A stretch of 43,153 nt of DNA, from assembly GCA_945877115.1 (NCBI GenBank), contig CAMCQR010000011.1, forward strand, positions 1 to 43,153, given 5' to 3'. Under the pieces are notes generated by a model, which was given only the letters and a program-made list of their open reading frames with translations, searched no databases and was not told the origin of the DNA. A program made the position numbers and the translations under genes. Of the stretch, positions 17,290 through 26,137 are shown piece after piece. Source of the DNA: Synechococcus sp. UW140. GTDB taxonomy: Bacteria; Cyanobacteriota; Cyanobacteriia; PCC-6307; Cyanobiaceae. Each line of letters opens with the position of its first letter. Position 1 is the stretch's first letter.

Positions 17290-19239
17290 CTAAATTTTCT
17301 TCAAACCCAGGGTGTTGCCAACTCCAACATTGCGTTTGAAAATGTTTCTTAGCCATCCACCGTAAAAAACTTCGAAGCCATAACGGCTGTTGAAACTGGC
17401 TGTGTTGCCAACGATGCGGTTGCCCCGACCCCCAAGAACTGACAGGCCGCTCCCCAAATTGCGATCAAGTCGACTGTTGATCAACGTGACGCCGTTTGCG
17501 CGGTCAAGGGTGATGCCGGCCCCACCATTGCCGCTGAACTTATTGATTAGCTTTAAATCTTTGCTACCAATTACGATGCCACTTGTATTGGGACCCACGT
17601 AGAGACCTCCCAATTTGTTGCCATATAACTTGGTGCCGCTGGCGGACAAACCAACGTAAGTGTTGTTGATTAGGACATTCATTGCCTTGTCTGTTATTCT
17701 AATTCCATAAAGACTGTTATTCGATATTGTGTTCTGCGGCACAATGGAGGTTTGGTTTCCAGCGATAGTAATGTTGCTGGCGCTGCCATCAATAAGGATG
17801 CCGTTCAGACCATTTGCCCATGAAAGCGTTGGGCCGCCACTCGTATAAGAGGGTAGGCCGGAGATGCCCAAGCCAACAAAATTAGGAGAAATTGTAACCC
17901 CCTTTGCACGGCCAGTGACATGAATACCGTTGCCAAGATTAGCCGAGAAAAGGTTCGTTTGAATTGTATTATTTCCACCTGTTGCACTGATCAAAATACC
18001 ATCCTTTCCGTTGGGGGCAGGAGCGAAAAAAGCACTGCTACCACCAAAAGTGTTAACGGTTTTAAAACCAGACACCGAATCTTTGACCTCGATCCCATTG
18101 CCCTTGTTGCCTGCGTTGACATTACCTAAGGGGATGATACCGCCATATTGAATGTTGCTTGAATTTCCCTCGATGAGGGCACCGTTGCCGCCATTGGCCA
18201 CGATGGTTGCATTGTCGGCACCAAGTCCCAAGAAATTGGCATGAACTGTGATGGCATCGCTATCGGTCACTCTCAACCCGTTACCGCCGTTGCCGCTGAC
18301 CACGTTGTAAAACACAAACGGTTGTAAATCTACGTAGGTGCCCAGCAGTCCATTGTGATCGCTCGCAAGGATCGATACACCATCGCCCATGTTGGCAATC
18401 GGCGCAATGCCTTCGCTATTGGTGCCGATGAAATTGCCGCTCAGGATATTGAAGCGGGACCGATTTTTGATCAAAACCCCATTGAGACCATTGCCTGAGA
18501 TCAGGTTGCCTTGGGGAGGTCGCACAATGATGGGCGTTATTGTGCCCTTATCTCCCGTGGGGTTGTTACCTCCTTCGGTACTATTCCCACCGAGAATATT
18601 CATGCTGGCTCCATCACCCAGCAGCACCCCGTTTAAACCATTACCAAGGCCCGTGATGCCATTAGCGCTGGTACCGATGCGATTATTGGCAATCTTGTTA
18701 TTGTCGGCGCCATGAATCTGAATGCCATTGCCCCGGTTAGCGCTGATCACGTTGGACACCTGCTGCGCCAAGGGGATGCCGGTTAGGGGATCAAGGGTGC
18801 CGATCAGGTTGTTGCCAGAATCTTGATCAATGAAGATGCCGTTACCGCGGTTGGCGATGCCGGTAACCCCATCAAGAGCCACACCGATATAATTATTCTG
18901 CACGGTGACCCCCCCAGCCTTCAAGGTCACGCCGTCGCCAGCAGCATCTCCCAGGGAAAAACCCTTCAGGCTGGATAATCCAGCCCCCCCCTTGAAGATC
19001 AACCCTCCATTGTTGTTGAAATCAATGCCGATCTGCGGCGATCCGGTACTGCTGGTGATGCCGTTCAGAGACACCCGGTCAGTAATCGTGGGCAGGGCGC
19101 TAGCCAGGGAGACCGTGCCACCGGCAAGGTTAGAAGCGAACCAAATATTGTCAGAACCAACAACAAAGTTGGCTCCCTCCAACGCTGATCGCAGGCTGCC
19201 TAGCCCTGAATCTGCAAGCGTGGAGACGATAAAATCCAT
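17290..19239 (-). CDS. Right-handed parallel beta-helix repeat protein
   Basis: The 649-residue product opens with FIVSTLADSGLGSLRSALEG, a motif common at the N-terminus of large beta-helix surface proteins, and then repeats short strands of the type NxISGNGxNGxxI throughout (for example VISANRGNGIQIHG, LISGNGLNGVLI, VVSGNGGNGLRV, TISNNSLYGIRI). This is the pattern of parallel beta-helix folds, as in pectate lyases and adhesins. No catalytic site can be assigned. There is no classical signal peptide, so if exported it would need a type I or similar route; no RTX nonapeptides are evident. Composition is rich in Asn, Gly, Ile and poorer in GC than neighbours, suggesting transfer or a different constraint. 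ATG 19239 is used. Confidence 0.8.
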   Translation of the reverse strand: MDFIVSTLADSGLGSLRSALEGANFVVGSDNIWFASNLAGGTVSLASALPTITDRVSLNGITSSTGSPQIGIDFNNNGGLIFKGGAGLSSLKGFSLGDAAGDGVTLKAGGVTVQNNYIGVALDGVTGIANRGNGIFIDQDSGNNLIGTLDPLTGIPLAQQVSNVISANRGNGIQIHGADNNKIANNRIGTSANGITGLGNGLNGVLLGDGASMNILGGNSTEGGNNPTGDKGTITPIIVRPPQGNLISGNGLNGVLIKNRSRFNILSGNFIGTNSEGIAPIANMGDGVSILASDHNGLLGTYVDLQPFVFYNVVSGNGGNGLRVTDSDAITVHANFLGLGADNATIVANGGNGALIEGNSSNIQYGGIIPLGNVNAGNKGNGIEVKDSVSGFKTVNTFGGSSAFFAPAPNGKDGILISATGGNNTIQTNLFSANLGNGIHVTGRAKGVTISPNFVGLGISGLPSYTSGGPTLSWANGLNGILIDGSASNITIAGNQTSIVPQNTISNNSLYGIRITDKAMNVLINNTYVGLSASGTKLYGNKLGGLYVGPNTSGIVIGSKDLKLINKFSGNGGAGITLDRANGVTLINSRLDRNLGSGLSVLGGRGNRIVGNTASFNSRYGFEVFYGGWLRNIFKRNVGVGNTLGLKKI

Positions 19240-19326
19240 CTTACAAAATGACGCATACTTATAACAGTACCATTAAACCTCCCTTAATTGTTTCACCTAC
19301 CGGGGCGCTTGGATCCCGTTGGGCAG

Positions 19327-19357
19327 CTAAGAGACACTGTTAAACACAGTGGCTTAG
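19327..19357 (+). promoter_or_regulatory. Two-part hairpin in the rlmD leader
   Basis: CTAAG/CTTAG (19327-19331 and 19353-19357) encloses a second stem CACTGT/ACAGTG (19335-19340 and 19346-19351). It ends 12 bases before the rlmD start codon, where the ribosome-binding site would be expected, so it may affect translation or act as a terminator of upstream transcription. Confidence 0.35.
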
Positions 19358-19364
19358 ACGGTCT

Positions 19365-19380
19365 GGCCTGTGAGCAGGCC
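19365..19380 (+). promoter_or_regulatory. Hairpin holding the rlmD start codon
   Basis: GGCCTG (19365-19370) pairs with CAGGCC (19375-19380) around TGAG. The GTG start at 19370-19372 spans the last stem base and the loop, so the start would be partly masked in folded mRNA. Whether this is used is unknown, and the true start could be elsewhere. Confidence 0.3.
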
Positions 19381-20842
19381 ATGGCAGGCGGCCGCTCCGG
19401 GCTCACCGCTGCAACGCTTCCTCCCGGCTGAAGCGCTGCTCCGCTTGGAACAGCTGCAACCCCAAACCGATAGGGTCGGACGATTGCACTTCCCGCCGGT
19501 GGCGCCCCCCGAGCCCGTTGCGCTCACCATCACCGATCTGGACCGGCATGGCCAGGGCCTGGGTCGTCTTGATGGCGAAGTCATTGTCGTCGCCGGGGGA
19601 CTGCCCGGCGACAAATTGTTGGTGCGCCTGGGCGGACGGGCCAAGGGCCTGCGGCAGGGTCAGTTGGAGCGGCTGATCACCGCCTCGCCCGGACGGCGCC
19701 GGCCCCCTTGCATCCTGGCGGACCATTGCGGCGGCTGCAGCCTGCAGCCTTTCGATGACGAACACCAGCAGCAATGGAAACAGGCCAGCGTCGCCGCCGC
19801 CCTGCAGCGCCTGGGGGGGCTGACGCCACCCTTGCGGCCGCTGTTGGCCGCCCCGGCCGGTCTGGGCTACCGCAACCGTGCCGTGATTCCGCTGGAGCGG
19901 ACCGCCGACGGCCACCTGCGGGCGGGGTACTACCGACGCGGATCCCATCGCATCGTCAACCTCAACCATTGTCCAGTCCTGGATCCCCGTCTCGATCGTC
20001 TGATCGCCCCGCTTAAAAGCGACCTGGAAGCCAGTGATTGGCTGATCGATCGCCACGGCGGCGGCGGACTGCGGCATCTGGCTCTGCGCCTGGGTGTCAA
20101 CACCGGTGAGGTGCTGTTGACCCTGATTTCGGCCGACGCCGACCTGCCGGGCCTCGGGGCCTACGCCGAGGCCTGGATGGGGAGGTGGCCCGAGCTGGTG
20201 GGGGTGAGTCTCAACCTGCAGCCCCAGCCCACCAACCTGCTCATGGGTCCGGAAACCCGCTGCATTGCCGGCCGCTCCTGGTTGGAAGAGCGCTTTGGCG
20301 GTTTGAGCTATCAAATTGGCGCCGATACTTTTTTCCAGGTCCATACCCAACAGACCGAACGGGTTCTGCCCCTGCTGCAGGAGGCCCTGGGGCCCGCAAC
20401 GGGCCGACTGGTTGATGCCTACTGCGGCATCGGCACCTTCTCCCTGCCCCTGGCCCAGGCCGGCTGGTCTGCCCATGGGATTGAACAGCACCCCGCTGCC
20501 GTCGCCCTGGCCCGGCGCAATGCCGAAGCCAATGGACTTGCAGCCAGGGCCAGCTTTGAGGAGGGTCTGGTGGGCGAGAAACTGGCCGAACGCCTCGCCG
20601 GTGCCCAGGCCCTGCTGCTGGATCCGCCCCGCAAGGGGCTGGATCGCAGGGACATCGGGGCGATTTTGGCCGACCCACCCCCACGGCTGGCCTATCTCAG
20701 CTGTGATGCGGCCACCCTGGCCCGGGATCTCGCCAGCCTGGCCGGAGCCGATGGGCCTTACCAGCTGGACTGGCTCCAACCCATCGATTTTTTCCCCAAT
20801 ACCAGCCACGTGGAAGTGCTGGCGGCCCTGCGGCGCCCTTGA
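19370..20842 (+). CDS. rlmD: 23S rRNA (uracil-C5)-methyltransferase, RlmD/RumA type
   Basis: The enzyme methylates uracil C5 in RNA using S-adenosylmethionine; family members act on 23S rRNA (U1939 or U747) or tRNA. The 490-residue product has a TRAM domain (about 48-105, ITDLDRHGQGLGRLDG), an Fe-S cluster set C114, C120, C123 and C201, a methyltransferase motif VDAYCGIGTFSLPLAQAG, DPPRKGLD, and the nucleophile C445 in YLSCDAATLARDL. RlmD is the best guess; TrmA/RlmC activity cannot be excluded from sequence alone. The start GTG 19370 gives a plausible but unconserved leader of about 45 residues, and the start region folds into hairpins. The gene converges on pheT with a 32-base gap. Confidence 0.9.
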   Translation: MSRPWQAAAPGSPLQRFLPAEALLRLEQLQPQTDRVGRLHFPPVAPPEPVALTITDLDRHGQGLGRLDGEVIVVAGGLPGDKLLVRLGGRAKGLRQGQLERLITASPGRRRPPCILADHCGGCSLQPFDDEHQQQWKQASVAAALQRLGGLTPPLRPLLAAPAGLGYRNRAVIPLERTADGHLRAGYYRRGSHRIVNLNHCPVLDPRLDRLIAPLKSDLEASDWLIDRHGGGGLRHLALRLGVNTGEVLLTLISADADLPGLGAYAEAWMGRWPELVGVSLNLQPQPTNLLMGPETRCIAGRSWLEERFGGLSYQIGADTFFQVHTQQTERVLPLLQEALGPATGRLVDAYCGIGTFSLPLAQAGWSAHGIEQHPAAVALARRNAEANGLAARASFEEGLVGEKLAERLAGAQALLLDPPRKGLDRRDIGAILADPPPRLAYLSCDAATLARDLASLAGADGPYQLDWLQPIDFFPNTSHVEVLAALRRP

Positions 20843-20874
20843 GCCAGGGCCCCTTCTGGAGGGGGCTGGTCGCC

Positions 20875-23361
20875 TCAGCGGCGCAACCTGGCCTCAAAAC
20901 GGGATTCGAGGCTGGTCACAACCTTCTGATGGGCTGCATCGACTTCCCCATCCGTGAGCGTGCGGTCGGGGGCCCGATAACGCAAGCGAAAGGCCTGGCT
21001 GCAGCATCCCTCTTCCACCTGGGCCCCTTCGTAGCGGTCCAAAAGCTCGGCTTGCTCCAGCAGGGGTTTGCCCGCCTTCCGGATGGCGGCCAATAACTCG
21101 GCGGCCGTCACGGAACGGGGCACCACCAAGGCCAGATCCCGTTCACTGGGAGGGACGGTGGCAAAGGGGGCAAAACTGGGCTGCCAGCGGCGGGGGCGGA
21201 TGGCAGCGGCCAGCAATGGGGCCAGGGGCAGCTCGAAGAGGTAAGTCTCATCGGGCAGGTCCAGTTCACGGGCCTGGGCAGGATGCAGCTGGCCGAACCA
21301 GCCCAGCGGGCGGCCCTCAAAGATCAACTGGGCGCTGCGGCCTGGGTGCAGCAGGTCGGCGGGGGCTGCCCCCTGGTCCAGCGCCGGTCGATCCTCCAGG
21401 CCCAGACCCAGGCTCTGCAATCCGGCCTGGAGCAGACCCCGGGCTTCGAAATAACCCGGCGGCCGTGGTTTGCCACTGCTGCTCCAGCGCTCACTGCGCC
21501 GTTCGCCGCAGACAATGCCGCCGAGCAGCAGGCGTTCTTCGATGGTGGCCGGGTCGACAGCGGCGGCATCCTGGCCGGGGGCCGCCAGATAGACCCGCCC
21601 AATCTCGAAAGCCCAGAAATCAGGGCGAAAGGCCTGACGGTTGCGGCGGGCCGCCTGCAGCATTTCCTCGTAGAGGTTGTCGCGCAGGTGACCGGTGTCG
21701 GCCAGCAAGGGATTGGCCAGGGGAATGCGACCCGGCGCCGCCCTCACCAGCGAAAGCGTGCTGAGCTCCTGCAGCCCAGCGGCGCAGAGGGCCCGGCGCA
21801 GGCGACGTTCGGCCTGTTGGGAGGGATCAAGGCCCCCGGGGACCAGGGGATCGGGCAGGTGGACGTCAAATTGGTCGTACCCCACCAGGCGCGCCACCTC
21901 TTCGATCAGGTCCACCTCGCGCTTGAGATCGAGGGCCCGCTGGGCCGGCACCGTCACGGACCAACCGTCATCGTCGGCCTCCAGCTGGCAGCCCAGGGCT
22001 TTAAGGGTGGCCTCGATGCGGCTGTCCTCGAGGTCCTGGGGTTCGCCCTCAACCAGCACGGGCCCCAACAGGTTGTGCAAGGCATCGCGATTCAGAACCA
22101 CCGGGGGCCTCGGGGCCTCGGGGCGACCGTGGCACCAGCGACCTTCCACCTGGGCTCCCGCCAGCTCCTGCAGCAGGGCCACCGCCCGATCGGCCGCGGT
22201 AAGGGTGTTTTCGCGGGGCAGGCCCTTTTCAAAACGACTGCTGGCCTCACTGCGCAAGCCGACACTGCGGGACGAGCGCCGGACGGCCTCGGACGCAAAG
22301 ACGGCCGCCTCAAGCCAGATGCTGGTGGTGTCCGCGGTCACCGCCTCAGTCGCGCCCCCCATCACCCCAGCCAGGGCAATGGGTTGGTCGCCATAGGTGA
22401 CCACAAGCGCCTCGGGACCAAGGGGGCGGTTCTCGCCATCCAGGGTGAGCAGCTTTTCGCCGTCGCGACCCTGGCGCAGCCCCAGCTGGGCCGGATCCGC
22501 CGGGCCAGCAGCTAGATGCGCCAGGGCCTCCCGGTCAAAAGCATGGAGGGGTTGGCCGGTTTCCAGCATCACCAGATTGGTGATGTCCACCACGTTGTTG
22601 ATCGGCCGCAGGCCGGCCCGCTCCAGCCGCTGTTGCAGCCAGGACGGCGAGGCTTCCACCTTGACATCCTTAAGGGCCGTAACACTAAAAAGTCCCCCGG
22701 CCTCCATGGCGGCGGCGTTGTTAACGCTGACGGCCAGGGGGCTGGCGGCCACTGCCGCGGCCCTGGGGGGCAGGGTGGTGTGGCCGCCGCTGAGGGCCGC
22801 CACCTCCCGGGCGATGCCCTGCATTGAAAGTCCGTCGGGCCGGTTGGCGGTGATCGCCAATTCGAGCACCTGATCATCAAGGCCCAGGGCCGGACCCAGG
22901 GGCGCTCCGATCGGCGGCAGGACCGGCAGCAGGTCCTCGAGGATGGCGATGCCCTCCGAGCTTTGGGCCAGGCCCAGCTCCTGGAGGGAACAGATCATGC
23001 CGGCACTGGCCACGCCCCTCAGTTCGGCCGCCTTGATGGTGAGTCCGACCGCCGGCAGATGGGTGCCGACGGGGGCAATGGCGACGTGGATGCCGCTGCG
23101 CACGTTGGCGGCCCCACAGACGATCTGCAGCGGTTGGTCGGCGCCGATATGGACTTGGCAAACATTGAGTTTGCGGGCGTCGGCATGGGGCTCGCAGGCC
23201 TGAACCAACCCGACCACCACTCCGGCACTGGCGGCCGCGAGATCCTCAATCGCCTCGACTTCGAATCCGGCGATCGAAAGGCGTTCGGCCAGCTGTTCCG
23301 GCTCCAGCACGGCTCCATCACTGGCGACTAACTCCCGGAGCCACTGGAGCGAAACTTTCAT
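20875..23361 (-). CDS. pheT: Phenylalanine-tRNA ligase beta subunit
   Basis: PheT forms the alpha2-beta2 enzyme with PheS that charges tRNA-Phe, and carries the editing site. The 828-residue product starts MKVSLQWLRELV. The N-terminal tRNA-binding domain (about 40-150) shows VCQVHIGADQPLQIVCGAAN. The B3/B4 editing region (about 210-380) contains NNVVDITNLVMLETGQPLHAFD, and the B5 domain follows near 400-480. The C-terminal FDX-ACB domain ends RYRAPDRTLTDGEVDAAH. I chose the ATG at 23361; an in-frame TTG four codons upstream is unlikely. pheS is not adjacent, which is common in cyanobacteria. It is divergent from rpmG with 136 bases between starts. Confidence 0.96.
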   Translation of the reverse strand: MKVSLQWLRELVASDGAVLEPEQLAERLSIAGFEVEAIEDLAAASAGVVVGLVQACEPHADARKLNVCQVHIGADQPLQIVCGAANVRSGIHVAIAPVGTHLPAVGLTIKAAELRGVASAGMICSLQELGLAQSSEGIAILEDLLPVLPPIGAPLGPALGLDDQVLELAITANRPDGLSMQGIAREVAALSGGHTTLPPRAAAVAASPLAVSVNNAAAMEAGGLFSVTALKDVKVEASPSWLQQRLERAGLRPINNVVDITNLVMLETGQPLHAFDREALAHLAAGPADPAQLGLRQGRDGEKLLTLDGENRPLGPEALVVTYGDQPIALAGVMGGATEAVTADTTSIWLEAAVFASEAVRRSSRSVGLRSEASSRFEKGLPRENTLTAADRAVALLQELAGAQVEGRWCHGRPEAPRPPVVLNRDALHNLLGPVLVEGEPQDLEDSRIEATLKALGCQLEADDDGWSVTVPAQRALDLKREVDLIEEVARLVGYDQFDVHLPDPLVPGGLDPSQQAERRLRRALCAAGLQELSTLSLVRAAPGRIPLANPLLADTGHLRDNLYEEMLQAARRNRQAFRPDFWAFEIGRVYLAAPGQDAAAVDPATIEERLLLGGIVCGERRSERWSSSGKPRPPGYFEARGLLQAGLQSLGLGLEDRPALDQGAAPADLLHPGRSAQLIFEGRPLGWFGQLHPAQARELDLPDETYLFELPLAPLLAAAIRPRRWQPSFAPFATVPPSERDLALVVPRSVTAAELLAAIRKAGKPLLEQAELLDRYEGAQVEEGCCSQAFRLRYRAPDRTLTDGEVDAAHQKVVTSLESRFEARLRR

Positions 23362-23497
23362 CCCTAGGTTCAATCAATCCTGTTGATCCTAGGCAGGGTG
23401 GGCTCAACGACTGGGACCTCACCCAGGAGTGGGACCCCGGCAAGGTAATCTTTTTCATTGTCATTTCGCTTCGCTACAGCGGCGCAACGTCCTTCCC

Positions 23498-23692
23498 ATG
23501 GCCAAAAACAAGGGCGTCCGGCTCGTGATCACTCTTGAGTGCACCGAATGCCGGTCCAACCCCGCCAAGCGTTCTCCTGGCGTGTCCCGTTACACGACCA
23601 TGAAGAACCGACGCAACACCACCGAACGGCTTGAACTGAAGAAGTTCTGCAAGCACTGCAATTCCTCCACCGTTCATAAGGAGATCAAGTAG
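23498..23692 (+). CDS. rpmG: Large ribosomal subunit protein bL33
   Basis: The 64-residue product begins [20 protein letters not shown] and is a small 50S protein. Cysteines C15, C18, C51 and C54 form the zinc ribbon of the C+ type of L33. I chose the ATG at 23498, which matches the family N-terminus; an upstream in-frame start would add 23 unrelated residues. It is followed by rpsR after 69 bases, the usual cyanobacterial rpmG-rpsR pair. Confidence 0.97.
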   Translation: MAKNKGVRLVITLECTECRSNPAKRSPGVSRYTTMKNRRNTTERLELKKFCKHCNSSTVHKEIK

Positions 23693-23761
23693 GCCTCGGC
23701 CCTTGCTGATCTTCTTTTGATTGCAGTCTTCCATCCCTTCTGACGTCCCGACCTGTTCCCC

Positions 23762-23983
23762 ATGTCCAGTTCTTTTTTCAAGAAACGCCTCTCACCCATC
23801 AAGCCGGGTGATCCAATCGACTACAAGGATGTCGATCTGCTCAAGAAGTTCATCACCGAGCGCGGCAAAATCCTGCCCCGTCGTCTCACGGGTCTCACCG
23901 CCAAGCAGCAACGCGATCTGACCAACGCCGTTAAACGGGCCCGGATCGTCGCCCTGCTTCCGTTTGTGAATCCAGAAGGCTGA
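23762..23983 (+). CDS. rpsR: Small ribosomal subunit protein bS18
   Basis: This 73-residue protein ([17 protein letters not shown], then [20 protein letters not shown] and a C-terminal [11 protein letters not shown]) is S18, which binds the 30S platform together with S6. The family core is complete. Its stop is followed one base later by the TTG start of the RNB exoribonuclease, suggesting one transcription unit with rpmG. Confidence 0.97.
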
Positions 23984-23984
23984 G

Positions 23985-26108
23985 TTGCCCCCTTCCCCCA
24001 GCGATGCCCGTGGGCCCTCTCCCCAGGTCGGAGACCTGGTGGGGGTCGCTGGCGACAGTCCCCAGCTGGCCATCGTCCACGGTGTTCGTGGCGGCCGTCT
24101 GGAACTGAAAATCGGTTTTCAGGGCCGCACCAATCACCTTCCCCTACGGGAGGTCCAGCTAATCCAGCCCTTGGCGGGTCGTGATCCAGGCTCCTTGCGG
24201 CTGGACCAATCCCCTTGGAACCTCAGTGCCGAAGTCCTGGCGGCAGCCCTGCCCCCCAGCCGGGATCTCGCCACGGCCTGGTTATTAATGGCCCAGCCCG
24301 ATACCGCGGCTAGCGGCAAAAGCGATTCTGCGGATGGGGCCAAGGCAACGTCAGGTGTGGACCTGGGGGACTTTGTCGATCTCTTCGGCGATTCCGCTGA
24401 CCCGACCCAGCGGGCTGCCGCCTGGCTATGGCTTGAAGGCGACCAGACCCTCTTTCGCCAGCGTCATGGACGCATCGAGGCCCGCAACCTCCAGGACCTG
24501 CGCCAATTGCGGCGCGAACGGCACCTGCGCCGGTTGGTCGAAAACCAGCGTTTGGTCTGGCAAAACCGCCTGATGGCGCGCCAACCCCTGGACCCCGACA
24601 GTCTGTCCAACGTCCAGAAAGCCGATCTGGATCGCTTGCGCCAATGGGCCGCCGGCGAGTGCTCCGAACCCCTCCCTGAAGCCCTGCTGCGGCTGCTGCA
24701 GGCCTGCCGCTGCCGCGCTGAAAGCGGCGACATTCGCCACCTGCTGGTGGATCTCGGCCAGTGGCCCCGCCACCATCTACCGGCCCTGGAGGCCACCACC
24801 TGGCAACTGGGTTTTAGCCCCGAATTACTCGCCGAAGCCGATCGACTGGTGGCCGCCGCCGCCAGCCCCATGGCCAGTGACGTCGACCGGCTGGACCTGA
24901 CCCACCAGCGCCTGCTCACCATCGACGACGAGGACACCCAGGACATCGACGATGGTCTGGCACTCGAATGGCGCCAGGACCAATCCCCACGCCTCTGGAT
25001 TCACATCGCCGATCCGGGTCGCCTGGTCCAGGCCGGCAGTCCCCTTGATCTGGAAGCACGCCGGCGAGCCTCCAGCCTTTATCTGGCCCGGGGCTCCCTG
25101 CCGATGTTCCCGCCCCAACTGGCCCACGGACCCATGAGCCTGCGCCAGGGCCCCGTGGCCCCCGGGCCCGGGGGCCAGCGCAGCGCCGCCTGGAGTCTCT
25201 GGGTCGATCTGGATCAAACCGGGGCCGTGGTGGCCGATGGCCTCGAGCGCACCTGGGTGCAAACCGCCTTGCGGCTGTCCTACGGGGATGCCGATGAACT
25301 GATCGACCTGGCGCCGCCCCAGGAGCGGGACCTGCTCTGCATGCAGACCCTGCTGGATCAGCGGCGCCAGTGGCGCGAACAGCGGGGCGCCCTCAACCTG
25401 GAGGATCCCGAGGGGCGCATCCGCTGCCGCGGCGACGAAGCCCTGCTGGAGATCACCGAGCCCTCACCCTCGCGCCAAATGGTGGCGGAGGCGATGATCC
25501 TGGCGGGTGCCCTGGTGGCCGAGCGGGGCCAACGCCTCGGCCTAGCCTTGCCCTTTCGCACCCAGATCCCGGCAGAACTCCCCGACGACCAGCAATTGCA
25601 AAGCCTGCCCCCGGGCCCCGTCCGCCACAGCGCCATCAAGAGGGGCCTCAGTCGCGGCCAGCTGGGCGTCACCCCTGGACCCCATTTCTCCCTCGCCCTG
25701 GACGCCTACGTGCAGGCCACCTCACCGATTCGCCGCTATGGCGATCTCGTGACCCAACGCCAGTTCGAGGCCCTGCGCCAGGGCACCGCCCCCCTGGATG
25801 AGGCCGGTCTCGCCAACCTCCTGGGCGAACTGGAGACCCCCCTGCGACAGGTGCAACAGATCTCCCGCGAAGACCAGCGCCACTGGCAGCAGGTCTGGTT
25901 TGAGCAGCATCCCCAGGGCCAGTGGCCCGCCCTGTTTCTGCGCTGGCTACGCCAGGACCTGCGCCTTGGCCTGGTCTGGGCGGAAGACCTGGCAATGACG
26001 CTGGCGGCGGAATGCCCGCCCGACAGTCAACCGGCGGATGCCCTGTTACTGCGGGTCCAGCAGGTGGATGCCCTACGGGACGAGCTCAAACTCCAGGCTG
26101 TCGCCTGA
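23985..26108 (+). CDS. RNB-domain exoribonuclease (RNase II/R family)
   Basis: The enzyme degrades RNA 3' to 5' hydrolytically. The 707-residue product has an N-terminal beta-rich region (VGDLVGVAGDSPQLAIVHGV), a helical middle section, and the RNB catalytic domain from about residue 300. Its active-site run TIDDEDTQDIDDGLAL provides D314, D320, D322 and D323, which bind the two metal ions. HSAIKRGLSRGQLG and YVQATSPIRRYGDLV follow, the latter being the conserved RNB C-terminal motif. A complete S1 domain is not obvious at the C-terminus. The start is a TTG at 23985, one base after rpsR; no better start lies before the conserved region. Cyanobacteria carry one or two such enzymes; the exact paralogue is not assigned. 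Confidence 0.9.
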   Translation: MPPSPSDARGPSPQVGDLVGVAGDSPQLAIVHGVRGGRLELKIGFQGRTNHLPLREVQLIQPLAGRDPGSLRLDQSPWNLSAEVLAAALPPSRDLATAWLLMAQPDTAASGKSDSADGAKATSGVDLGDFVDLFGDSADPTQRAAAWLWLEGDQTLFRQRHGRIEARNLQDLRQLRRERHLRRLVENQRLVWQNRLMARQPLDPDSLSNVQKADLDRLRQWAAGECSEPLPEALLRLLQACRCRAESGDIRHLLVDLGQWPRHHLPALEATTWQLGFSPELLAEADRLVAAAASPMASDVDRLDLTHQRLLTIDDEDTQDIDDGLALEWRQDQSPRLWIHIADPGRLVQAGSPLDLEARRRASSLYLARGSLPMFPPQLAHGPMSLRQGPVAPGPGGQRSAAWSLWVDLDQTGAVVADGLERTWVQTALRLSYGDADELIDLAPPQERDLLCMQTLLDQRRQWREQRGALNLEDPEGRIRCRGDEALLEITEPSPSRQMVAEAMILAGALVAERGQRLGLALPFRTQIPAELPDDQQLQSLPPGPVRHSAIKRGLSRGQLGVTPGPHFSLALDAYVQATSPIRRYGDLVTQRQFEALRQGTAPLDEAGLANLLGELETPLRQVQQISREDQRHWQQVWFEQHPQGQWPALFLRWLRQDLRLGLVWAEDLAMTLAAECPPDSQPADALLLRVQQVDALRDELKLQAVA

Positions 26109-26137
26109 CCCTGTAGCCCCTGCTGGAGGGTTTCGGT

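Noticed and set aside
19403-20809. Long minus-strand open frame (468 codons)
   Set aside because: It lies fully opposite rlmD, whose motifs and cysteines are complete; composition is typical of a shadow.
21283-22515. Plus-strand open frame (410 codons) opposite pheT
   Set aside because: pheT is unambiguous on the other strand; this frame has no domain.
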